The notes under the pieces were generated by a model that saw only the letters and a list, made by a program, of their open reading frames with translations, was not told the DNA's origin and ran no database searches. Of a stretch of DNA of 64,000 nt, positions 24,001-31,918 are shown in pieces. Source of the stretch: Cyprinodon diabolis (Eukaryota > Chordata > Actinopteri > Cyprinodontiformes > Cyprinodontidae); NCBI GenBank assembly GCA_030533445.1, contig CM060064.1, forward strand, positions 23,283,126 to 23,347,125. Reading direction: 5' to 3'. How positions within the stretch are numbered: the stretch's first letter is position 1; the number at the start of each line of letters is the position of its first letter. The position numbers and the translations under genes are program-made.

Positions 24001-26895
24001 GCGCTGCTGTTAAAGAGAAGCCGTATGATCATGAGGTTGGGGTTTTTCAGACTCACATGGTGCCCCTCGTAGAGGTGGAAATGGCACAGCTGGTTCCTCC
24101 GGTTGAGTTCTCCTGTAAAGAGTTACACGAGATCCAGGAGGAAGAAGGAACGTGTCCTGTAGCACCTGAGTGCTGCAGGGGAATAGTTGGACCTACCCCA
24201 GCTTCCTATTTCCGGAGCGATGGTCCGCAGGTCATACGCTGCTTCCAGGTAGTCTATTAAATCCCTCAACATGGTGGGAGATGGTGCATCTTTTCCTTCT
24301 TGGGCTTTAGTTTCCACACTTGCTGACTCCTTTGCAGCACCTGGACACAAGAAAACGCATCAATCTAAAAAAGACTTTAATGTTTTTTTTTTAAATAAAT
24401 GAGTGTGCTGCAGAGGTGTTGCACAGTGATGCTGTAAGGTCCTAACTGGTGACGGGCTGCTGTAGCAATAATACTTCCTACTTTCACACACAATGATTAA
24501 AATAAGTGACTGTCACATGCAAGTGTTGGATAGGAAGTCAGAGGTGTGACCGTATTTCTTCGGGAAACAATCAAAGCTAGTTTGGTCTGGTGGTGGAAAT
24601 TATTTACACTGAGAGGGACTGCATGGTGTGAAAGAAGAACTAATTGCTGTGAGAGGAGAAGTGTCTGGTTAAACAGCGGCTCACGGGGCTATGCTCCCAT
24701 CCACAGCCCCCTCTGGTGCAGACCCAGACTGTCACCATCACAGCTGTTCCCAACTCCATACCCGGTGACATCTCCACCACAGAGGTCCCCATCGTCCCCA
24801 CCAAGACCTTCACCTATGAGTCTTCAAAGGTAGGGCTGACCCTAACCCAGCTCCAGCAGCAGCTCAGTCCAGATCTACCTCACCTCCAGAAGTTGGCGAG
24901 CTAACATACACTGGATTTTGACAGGGGGGGTGGGTGCCACTGCAATGCACTGCAATGCACTGCAATGCACCTTCATAAAATAAAGGTCAGTCATCATATG
25001 ATCCTTTTTTTTCTTCTTTTGGTGTTTTCCTCAGATGTCAGATGAAGGGACAGATGAAGACAAAGAAAGCTCTCTATCCTCTTCCAAGACCATTACCTCA
25101 CAGACGACCAGCGGCACCACTGTTACCACCACTACTACCCATATCTCAAAGGTTAGCTGCTAAAATGTTTCCTGCTCCCCTTTTTTTATTTCATCCCATA
25201 CTCTGGACCTGCTAAATGTATTTTTACCTTTTCAGGTGGTAAAAAGTGGATCATCAGAGAGCCGTGTGGAGAAGAGAATCGTCATTACAGCAGACTCTGA
25301 TGCCGACCAAGAACAGGTCCAGGTAATAAAAGTTTTCTCTCCCTGTTGAAACCATAGTGGAAGGATGAGCGTTTTTTATTTTTTTTAAAAAGATCTAATT
25401 TAGACTAAATAATAAGCTGGAGGCTTTAATTGGAGTAATCAGTCTACAACAGGGTAGAATGTTTTTTCTACTGTTGAATGTATTTTTATTTATGCAGTTT
25501 GAAATGATAAAGAATGTCCTTATTTTTAGGTAAAAACATTATTTATTGAGTGTCTGGTAGAATTATTAAAGCTGTGCTAAAGTTTGTAAGTGAAATAATA
25601 GAATTTCCTGGATGCTGCAAAGCACAATATGTGGTGCAATGGGTTGCCGTACAGTAAAGTTTTCATACCTAATTAAACAGTACTGTATTTTCTCTTTAAA
25701 CCACAAGTTTAATTGATAAATGGAAGGAAATAAAACTATCTTTGCACTTTGCTTCAAGGGCTAGAAAGTGCACTAAGTGGGATTTAACTAATTAATCTAT
25801 TGGGCTGTGGCTATATGCTATCCCTCCATTTTGGGGAGTTTGTAAAATATATGATTTGATATTATCAGATTCTGGAGGCGAAATGTTAGGAAAATGTATA
25901 TGTCATCACTTTATTTGTATTAAGTTACAGGCATTTGGCCTGCACAGAAATGGAAGTGTCATGCTTTATCCAGCTGTGTGGTGACTTATTACCACCTGAA
26001 TTAAAACTGCTCCCCCGCCTGTCATTGTTTCCTGCGTCTGTAAGCCCTGATTAGAATATTGTTTGTCGTCTCCACTTCCCAAAGGCTGACTCGGTCAGGT
26101 AAACTCACCAAAGGCTGCCATCTTTGCCTTACTCTCATCAAACAACGAAATATCACAATTATAACCAAACTTCCGGCACATGTTGATTTGCTAGTTTGGT
26201 GTGTAAACGTTAGTAAGCAATCGAGCTCAGCACAGTTAAATGATCCAAGGTTGGTCTGAACTCGACACGGATCGGTTTTCAGAGGGTAGTTTAAATGGAG
26301 CTAGAGTAGTCCTAATTTTTTGTGCTCGAAATATATTTTGCTACAATGGATTTGTAATAAATCTCCTACCATTTTTGGATGGAAGATGCTTATTTTGGAA
26401 TATATCCCTCTCGACTTTCTAACATGCCTCATCCACTCTTAGACTGACACTTTTGGACGCATATGGAAGCCCTTCCTGGACTATTCTGAAGGACTGTGTC
26501 TACCATCCTGTCTAGAGCGTTTATAAATGCTTAGGTTTGGACTCTATAATGATGGAAATGTGTATGCCCCCTATCTTATCTTTTCTTTTCTGCACTGCTG
26601 AGCTTGTGTTCTATGTTATGTTGTTGTTATTAAACAAAAATTAATAAACATATCTATAAAAAAAAAAAAAAAATGGGGCTAAAGTTGAACTTAGACATTG
26701 AGGAAGTGTCATTCTCCCTCTGGTTTTACTCTCCTGTTCTGCTGAAAAGTAACTTGTGTCAAGTGTTGATTTCTTTCTAGGACAATAAGTGGTAATTATC
26801 ATTAACCCTATCACGACCACTCCGCTGTTTTATCATGTTAACATGAATAAATGTTTGTCTTTCAGGAGAAACATGGTGGAGCATCAGCATTGTAA
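76..26895 (+). CDS. epb41: Protein 4.1 (band 4.1 family), 5'-partial, multi-exon gene
   Basis: Membrane-skeleton adaptor that in the known family links spectrin-actin to transmembrane proteins at the inner plasma membrane. Canonical exons read with consistent phase: 76-351, 453-557, 645-763, 4132-4350, 4527-4614, 4924-5076, 5205-5302, 5893-6065, then 13 phase 1-1 cassettes (6147-12608), then 13153-13358, 14077-14145, 14244-14294, 14815-14877, 18111-18290, 24707-24829, 25035-25151, 25236-25322 and a likely terminal exon 26866-26895. Order is headpiece (Lys/Glu-rich), FERM, FERM-adjacent region, the novel insert, spectrin-actin-binding region, and C-terminal domain. It matches protein 4.1R better than 4.1N/G/B (for example [25 protein letters not shown]), from memory. 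The first exons lie upstream of the window. Teleosts carry epb41a and epb41b; I cannot tell which this is. The final canonical C-terminal exon was not found. Confidence 0.93.
764..4131 (+). other. Long epb41 intron: contents
   Basis: Apart from the foldback transposon at 793-1527 I see no exon here. Two GC-richer patches (about 2830-2920 and 3300-3430) stand out from the AT-rich intron and may be old repeats or a regulatory island; no start site or splice site supports an exon. Poly-T and poly-A tracts are scattered. Confidence 0.4.
793..1527. mobile_element. TTAA-flanked foldback DNA transposon, copy 1
   Basis: Bounded by TTAA at both ends, with termini TTAAAGGAATAGTACACCC and its reverse complement. 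The arms are long inverted repeats (the sequence from about 793 reappears inverted towards 1527), but the right arm is deleted between the CTACTC and CCAGATC motifs near 1415. A closely similar, fuller copy lies at 33964-34882. No transposase. TTAA target sites are typical of piggyBac-like elements; the family assignment is inference. Lies in an epb41 intron. Confidence 0.8.
6147..12608 (+). CDS. epb41: Tandem array of 13 symmetric 'DDW' cassette exons inserted in epb41
   Basis: Exons and core motif: 6147-6263 VDDWSLLM; 6860-7075 EGEWFDLLY; 8201-8323 QDDWFLYFD; 8460-9188 DDEWYLLFY; 9487-9636 VDDWFMLLA; 9756-9956 DVDRFVSLD (Trp lost); 10065-10247 EDDWFVLFD; 10527-10751 DDDWYLLLD; 10855-11013 KDDWAIVFE; 11104-11367 EDDWLDLFD; 11447-11608 NDDWFELLH; 12051-12251 EDDWFVLLD; 12420-12608 TDDWFVLLD. 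Every exon is a multiple of three and phase 1-1, starts mostly with Val/Ala and usually ends ...P-P/G at the donor. The motif sits 10-20 residues before the exon end. The preceding linker is rich in Lys, Glu, Pro and Val, often with an EERR/VEE segment. Total is 2919 bp (973 aa). It lies where mammalian 4.1R has the short U2-type spacer. Intact frames in all 13 argue for selection. Function is unknown; repeated short linear binding motifs is my inference. Confidence 0.85.
8460..9188 (+). CDS. epb41: Large 243-codon cassette exon with acidic coiled-coil-like segment
   Basis: The longest cassette exon, phase 1-1, fully open for 729 bp. After a short linker (residues about 1-40) comes a charged helical stretch of Glu/Lys/Leu heptad-like text, with [18 protein letters not shown] at about residues 42-60 and continuing to about residue 180. 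The end returns to the array type with [12 protein letters not shown]. The internal charged helix is not seen in the other cassettes, so this exon either gained it or is the ancestral form. I do not recognise a named domain. It would make a rod-like spacer in the middle of the array. Confidence 0.8.
13153..26895 (+). CDS. epb41: epb41 exons: spectrin-actin-binding region and C-terminal domain
   Basis: 13153-13358 ([10 protein letters not shown], like RPTSAPAITQ in mammals) enters in phase 1 and ends in phase 0. Then come 14077-14145 (INGDIQ) and 14244-14294, followed by 14815-14877 ([20 protein letters not shown]), which matches the alternatively spliced exon that gives erythroid 4.1R its spectrin-actin binding. 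18111-18290 carries [19 protein letters not shown] and STHSPFRT. The C-terminal domain exons are 24707-24829 (LVQTQTVTI), 25035-25151 (Thr-rich) and 25236-25322 ([15 protein letters not shown]). The last exon, 26866-26895, adds only EKHGGASAL and a stop. The family's usual final segment (an AIKEAKEQHPDMSV-type exon) was not found up to about 30 kb. Confidence 0.85.
15658..16439. mobile_element. hAT-type non-autonomous DNA transposon
   Basis: Termini CAGGGGTCCCCAAACT and AGTTTGGGGACCACTG are imperfect inverted repeats typical of hAT (Charlie-like) elements. They are flanked by an 8-bp target duplication, gactatgc (15650-15657) and gactacgc (16440-16447), with one mismatch. No transposase frame. 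It lies in the epb41 intron 14878-18110 and itself carries a smaller nested element. Confidence 0.85.
15980..16146. mobile_element. TA-flanked palindromic MITE nested in the hAT element
   Basis: The inverted ends CGGAAGAGAATTAGGGCCATT and its complement are flanked by TA dinucleotides, as for Tc1/mariner-type insertions. The interior is a near-palindrome of CAGAATTCTGAC-like text. The same termini bound the 1.04-kb composite at 35558-36597. Confidence 0.8.
16560..17060 (+). pseudogene. Fossil Tc1/mariner transposase fragments
   Basis: Two patches match the Tc1 transposase coding pattern: 16590-16625 (GGTGGCAGCATTATGCTATG, the V-M-x-W-G segment) and about 16840-16960 (a degraded 'WAELK...' C-terminal segment). 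The frame is broken by stops and indels, so it is not functional. It is part of the intron between epb41 exons 14815-14877 and 18111-18290. Confidence 0.6.
17233..17336 (+). CDS. Candidate alternative terminal exon encoding a transmembrane tail (epb41 locus)
   Basis: A strong pyrimidine tract and acceptor (ccccctttgttttttccag) precede an exon that in phase 1 reads [20 protein letters not shown] and continues [14 protein letters not shown] to a TAA stop. The hydrophobic run of about 21 residues is long enough to cross a membrane. AATAAA follows at 17449, 113 bp after the stop. Phase 1 does not fit the neighbouring phase-0 exons, but it fits the donors of all 13 DDW cassettes and of the FERM-adjacent exon 5893-6065. 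A splice to it would skip the spectrin-actin-binding exons and yield a tail-anchored product. Phase 0 stops after three codons. Phase 2 is also open but gives a polar peptide. Transcript support is not available. Confidence 0.5.
19542..19923. mobile_element. hAT-type MITE with GTATCGG-like text
   Basis: Ends TAGAGTTGTGCTGA and TCGGTGCAAGACTA are imperfect inverted repeats. Flanks are gctataag (19534-19541) and gttataag (19924-19931), an 8-bp target duplication with one mismatch. Subterminal repeats of GGTATCG/CGATACC type are common in fish hAT elements. Non-coding. In intron 18291-23861. Confidence 0.7.
20007..20621. mobile_element. TA-flanked MITE (CCGTAAATCCTCTAAT termini)
   Basis: CCGTAAATCCTCTAAT at the left and ATTAGAGGATTTACGG at the right are exact inverted repeats, with TA on both sides. 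The interior has no long reading frame. Tc1/mariner-like target choice. In intron 18291-23861 of epb41. Confidence 0.75.
20949..21005 (+). CDS. epb41: Candidate alternative terminal exon of epb41 (FVIRLPRG tail)
   Basis: A long C/T tract (20900-20946) ends in ctctcag. In phase 0, which matches the donor of exon 18111-18290, the next 57 bp read [18 protein letters not shown] and stop. The base composition is unlike the flanking intron. Use of this exon would end the protein after the spectrin-actin-binding region and omit the C-terminal domain. AATAAA occurs at 21639-21644. It could be a chance acceptor, but the match of tract, phase and composition makes it plausible. Confidence 0.4.
   Translation, partial: FVIRLPRGPLLDFYSKRS
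22955..23344. mobile_element. hAT-type MITE (TAGGGCTGAAACAATTAATC)
   Basis: Starts TAGGGCTGAAAC and ends GTTGTAGCACTA, with an exact 8-bp target duplication gattaaat at 22947-22954 and 23345-23352. The interior is built of ATTAATCGATT-like palindromic text. Non-coding. Confidence 0.85.
23862..24248 (+). CDS. epb41: Probable alternative in-frame exon of epb41, 129 codons
   Basis: An open stretch of 387 bp bounded by ctttttttag and CAG|gtagtc, phase 0-0, so it can be included between 18111-18290 and 24707-24829 without a frameshift. It is acidic and unusually Cys-rich ([13 protein letters not shown] near the start; [12 protein letters not shown] near residue 100), with no recognised domain. 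In the protein 4.1 family this position commonly holds alternatively spliced exons before the C-terminal domain. The Cys content would be odd for a spacer in a cytosolic protein. Confidence 0.6.
24941..24970. repeat. Perfect 3 x 10-bp tandem repeat
   Basis: Three exact copies of TGCAATGCAC directly follow a G-run in the intron after epb41 exon 24707-24829. Too short for an inferred function. Confidence 0.9.
26050..26672 (+). repeat. Possible retroposed sequence ending in poly-A
   Basis: A stretch with composition unlike the flanking intron ends in ...aataaacatatctat followed by 15 or more A (about 26658-26672). That is the layout of an inserted polyadenylated transcript or LINE 3' end. I recognise no gene, no long frame is open, and no clear target duplication was found. 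Lies just before the last epb41 exon. Confidence 0.35.
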
Positions 26896-28245
26896 CAGAG
26901 CCCTCCCTCATCCCTTTGACTCAGCACCTCCAACATCCTTTAGACTGCGACACTCTACGCACGCAGTGTCCAAATCTGTTTGCGCACAAAAGACCTCAGA
27001 AATCTGCTCTAAAATGACTGCGTAGACTGTTCCTTGTAGATCCACTTAGTTTGTTTTCTGATCTGAGCTCTTCACAGTAGGTAGGCGCTGCTGATTAAAT
27101 GCTTCAAATATCATCCTGGTATTTTAGCGTGGACACTTTTGATTGGTTGAAAACCAGCCTTTTTTATCAGCTTTAGTAATCTCAGTTATGTTTGCTTTGA
27201 AATGCTTTTATTGTTTTTTTTTTCAGTGTGGTTTTCTACAGATGTAGAGCTTCAGTTCAGGAACCGTGATTAGCAGTGATTCCCTTGGTGCTACTCTGGG
27301 AAAGCGTTAAGAAGACATTCATGTGAACTCTTTTTTTTTTTTTTTTTTGTTTATTTGTTAAATTCAGGAGAGATTTTTTTTATTATTATTGTTCAAATTA
27401 CATACCTCACATTTACAACATGAACAAAGATATTCTGTGCTCAAATTTGAACAGTTTCTTCGGCTTTGTTCCCTGCTCAGGTACGAAAAGTGATGTCTAA
27501 ATCTTTGCTTCCCCAACCAGCATGGAACCTGTAGCCTACACCTTCTTGTAAAGTTTAAACTGAAAAAAATGATCTATTTTCAAATATTTCTCTATTTTGT
27601 AAAAGTATGATTTTTTTATAATATTTGTAAAGATTTGAGCTTTTTAAGTTATTCATATCCATTGGGTTTGTAGGTGACCAGCTGTTTAAAGACATGTTCT
27701 GCCTGAATCATTCTTATTCGTTTTCTCTTGTAGTCCACCAAGTTTACCACTCTTCATCCTTTTACAAACATGTGCTCCCCTTAACCATATTTCACTCATT
27801 GTCATTCTTTTCACATACAGTGGCTTCTGGAAAAAGTAAACGCCTCCCTGAAAGGCCAGGTTTTTAATCACGTTATTAAAAGTGGGCCTTTGATTAAATG
27901 TTTTGAAACCTCTAAACCTGATGTGAAATATATCCATCTTTAAAAGGTAATAGTATGAAGCATTAAAAGGTCCAGCAAAATGTCAGTTTAAAGTTAACAC
28001 TTTATTGAAGTACCTGTTCATTTTTTTATCTCTATTTTTTTTGCTATAATTAATTTTGTTAACCTATGTATCATCTCTTCAAAAAAACAAGTGTCATCCT
28101 GTGACGACATGTTTGTCCACAGCTCACCACAGGTTACCTGACCACAGATTTTCCTTATCAGAATAGGTTTGATTTTGATGTAATTTAAAGTACAGTGATG
28201 CTGAAAAACAGAATCCATGTTCATCATTAGCTTTTTAGGGTTTGG

Positions 28246-28295
<50 letters not shown>

Positions 28296-29860
28296 TACAT
28301 AAAGAATTGGCTTTTGTTTTTATGCCACACTTCCCAAATTCAGCAAACTTCTTCAGCAGTGTCATAAAGAGCTGAACAAATAAAATCCTTAATTTATTAT
28401 CAATCAAACAACTTTGATGATCCAGTCTGCAGGCGCAGCGCCCAGCCATTGTTTTAGAACCAGCTATATTCTGAAACATCAGCAGCTGGGGTAAAACCAT
28501 CCAGCATTGGAGTCACCGAATCGGTTCTCTCTGCTTACTTACTTTCTGCTCGACACATTCATTGACTGATGTGTTGCACTCCTGAGCTGTGTTCCCATTT
28601 AGTCACATGGAGATTATTTTCACGTGTTGAAAACAAGCTTTGACACAATGTCCTGCAGGTTTCCAGTCAGCCTCCCTGACCAGTTTCTTCATTTAACCAA
28701 AACTGTTAAAAGTTTAACAGTTTTAGTTAAATGTGCAGTTTATGTCAAATGTGCAGTTTATGTTAATAATGCTGTGGTTTGTATATATGAAGTTTGTTGC
28801 TGGATTTTCCTCCTAATGGATTGTTTTTTTTATAAAGTGAAACCCTTTTGAGGCGATATAAAATCCCTACTGGTTTTGGCTTAAAGCTAAAACAAGGTGA
28901 TTATCAAGAAGATCCTTTAAGGCCACCCTGATCTTTCTTTAATGCAAATTGGATTAAATAGAATTGATGGCATATGAAAACTCGAGACTAAACACTGAAG
29001 CCAAATCAAAAGTTGCTTCAACAAAGTCTTAGAATGCATTCATCCAGCCAGCCCATTGCAGCTGGTTTTTTTTTAAGTTTTTTTTACTTGAATTATACAG
29101 GATATGTCACAATATGTGTGGATCAAGGTTTCTTACATTTGATTGGGGTGTGTTTACTTTTAAGAGCCATTTGATTTAGTCAGTAATGTTTGTTTTTTTG
29201 CTCTGGTCTGCTTATCTCAGGTGTTTGACGTTCTAAGACCACAGACCTCCGTATGAGGAATTGCCATCGATGTATATCCATCTCTTGTAAATGCACATTC
29301 ATATTGAGTCAAGTGAGGTCAATGCAAATGAAACTTCTGTCACTATTATCATACATGTAAGGGATGAAGGCAGCTGCCCGAGTATATGTGGCTTTTTGTT
29401 TTTTCTCTCACAGGAGCACAGGTTGTCAATTTTTTTAATGTTCTGCGATACAGTAATTTATTTGTGAAGTCGGAACTGTTTCATGTGATTTTGATGTACT
29501 GTGGTGTTTTAACTAGCTTCAAGGCTTCAGGTAGAGACAACACGTTTTGCAAGTTTGCAAAGCCTTTTGAACCACATAGTTTTGAGTAGATTTGCACTTA
29601 ACCTCTGTTTTCCTTTGCTTTTTTTCTATAGAGAGGAATGTTTGACTAACTTTTAGAAAATTCTCACTAACATTTCCTTTTTGTCATTAGGTCCAGAGTT
29701 TGTCTAATGTAGCTTTATTCATTAAAACATACCCACAATCTTCTGATGAAAGTTTTATTGTTTCCTAATAAGAAAATTTTGATCGTAGACAAAGAAGCTA
29801 TTGTCGCTTTGTGAATTCTCCCTGTCTTTTTATGAAGAGAATAAAACATGCATTCACTTG
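26896..29860 (+). other. epb41: Probable long epb41 3' UTR and downstream DNA
   Basis: After the TAA at 26893-26895 no further coding exon is visible. The stretch holds an (AT)n microsatellite at 28249-28300. A canonical AATAAA lies near 29840, about 60 bp before an A-run at 29899, and could be the distal poly-A site. The 3' UTR extent is inferred only. Confidence 0.35.
28249..28300. repeat. (AT)n microsatellite
   Basis: Uninterrupted alternating AT of about 45 bp, then ATAC-type interruptions. It creates spurious Tyr-Ile repeats in translated frames. Confidence 0.95.
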
Positions 29861-30159
29861 CATTCTTGTTGGGCTGTCTGTGTGAACTTTAGCCTAGCAA
29901 AAAAAAAAAAAAAAAAAGCAAATACTGCCTTATGTTACTGAGATACCGGTAGTTAGATAGAAGTTTCATGTATCAACAAACGATGGTCGTCCTGGTAGAG
30001 ATGTGGGCAAACATTTCTGCCAGTTTTTTAAAATAACACATAATTTTAAGATTCTTTAATAAACAGATGTTGGTGTCTATATTCTACTATATTTTGCTTA
30101 GGGTTAAAGATAAGAAAGATGAGAGAACGGGTAATTTTAGTATGGTAGGAGTGTTGCTC

Positions 30160-30542
30160 TTAAAGGTACAGTGTAGGATTTTCGCAAATCTTTGTAAAGA
30201 CCTGCCCTTCCCACTTAAAAAAAAAATATATATATATATATATATACATGCACGATCCTGTACCCGCTCCTGAGAGGTGACGCCTATTAAAAGTGCATGA
30301 GCATGCACAAGCCCATTTCCTCGTGCATGCCGTTTAAAAGTTGCTGTTAGCACCGCCCATACAAGCTTACTTTGGAAAAGATTTGCAATTTTTCCACTAT
30401 GTCAGACTCACCACCTGTAAGTGAAAATGGGGACGAGCACGTAGGACAGCCTTACGCAAACATATCACAAGAATTATTGACAATTAGAACCACTTATTTT
30501 GATGATCCTCCCGGAAAAAGTGCACCCTCTACTATACCTTAA
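30160..30542. mobile_element. TTAA-flanked MITE (AAGGTACAGTGTAGGATTTT)
   Basis: TTAA bounds both ends. The left terminus TTAAAGGTACAGTGTAGG and right terminus CCTCTACTATACCTTAA are imperfect inverted repeats. Contains a (TA)n tract at about 30223-30246. Intergenic between epb41 and csnk2b. Non-coding. Confidence 0.65.
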
Positions 30543-30798
30543 GTCAGGAAATATCCAGGAAAAGGTGGTGGGAAAAAAAAACCTTGAGAAATAATCTGGA
30601 CAGATTGCAGAGCAGAAGGTTCAGATTATTGCATTAAAAAGAAGCAGTCTGTTGGCAAGTAGGGATATGTAGAGGTCAATAATCAAAGTATACTTCACGT
30701 TTAAAAAATATACTTTAAGGGAATTATTTTTGATCCTTAAATGTTTTCAAATTTTAACTTTACTGCAAAATGTTACTGCATTAAAAGGTGATTTCAAT

Positions 30799-31287
30799 TA
30801 GGGCCGTCACGATACTAAACTTTTCAACTCTATACCGATACTAAGGAAAATATTCGATACTCGATACCAATTTCGATACCACAAGGATAAAAACAAAGTT
30901 TTCAAAATTCTACAGAAATATTTTCACTAATAAATAAAATACAATAAGAACAATATTTTGAGGTTGTATGCTGTGCATAATATTAAGCAAGCTTCCTTGG
31001 CTATGCTTTGCACACATAACAATGACACTGGCCAAACCGGTTAAGAAACAAAAATAATTCTCAACAGCTGCACCTGTTACAAAAAAAAAAAAGTCTAAAA
31101 CTGAAAAGTGCACAGAATTATTCAATCACACAGTGTTCAGAAAGGGCAGTTTCCACTATTCTGCACTTTAGATGAATGACTGCTTAGGTGCCACTGGTGG
31201 TGGCACTGTATCTATACGAGAATTGTATCCGGATACAACGTTTCAGTATCAATACTTTTTTGAGTATCGATACTTTTGACAAACCTA
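30799..31287. mobile_element. hAT-type MITE (TAGGGCCGTCACGATAC)
   Basis: Begins TAGGGCCGTCACGATACT and ends TATCGATACTTTTGACAAACCTA, flanked by an exact 8-bp duplication atttcaat (30791-30798 and 31288-31295). Subterminal GATACC/GGTATC repeats. Intergenic. The remaining intergenic DNA up to 31838 shows nothing else. Confidence 0.85.
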
Positions 31288-31918
31288 ATTTCAATAAAGG
31301 TAATTAGACCTCTGTGGAGGGCACAGCAACATGTATGTACCTGTGACATAAAGACAGCTGGTAGAATAAGGTTTATACATGAATGCAAATTATCAGTAAA
31401 TATAAATGAGGCAAACGTTTATATTTCAGTGTCTGTTATTTTCCCAAACTATCCAGTTTGGTGTATCTTGATCACAAAAAAAGGCACCAGGGGGATTTTT
31501 TATTTTTTTCCAACAACTTTGGCAAAAAATAAATAAAAATAACACCAAACATCTGAGTGCATGTTGATAAGACCTTTTTTTTTATATACACAACTTTAGC
31601 ACAATTCTTGGTTTGAGATTCATGAGGCCTTATTTCTGTTTTTCTTTTTTCTTTCTAGCAGATAATATCGTCACAATCTTCAAAGTTAACTGGAGCTGTT
31701 CACTGCTTAGCCCCTCACCTATCCACTTACATCTGCATAAATATATTTGCTAATGTGGATTTGTTGTAATTTTCTTTAAATCAGAACAGCAGGATGTGTT
31801 TAAAAGCACAAACAAAGATGATTTTAGGTAACTGTAAAGCTTTTTATTGGGAATAGTGCACTTCTTCAAATGAGTCAGATGATAATGTTTGAGTCCATTG
31901 TCATTGCAAAGTTGGTCT

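Noticed and set aside
24123..24904. Several short frames around the epb41 C-terminal exons
   Set aside because: Frame shadows; the phase-correct exons are 23862-24248 and 24707-24829.
26866..27025. Longer alternative frame through the last epb41 exon (HPFDSAPPTSFR text)
   Set aside because: It needs a different phase from the donor at 25322; the phase-0 reading stops after nine codons.
28018..28500. 160-aa frame on the - strand with Tyr-Ile repeats
   Set aside because: It runs through an (AT)n microsatellite; the flanks show no coding features.
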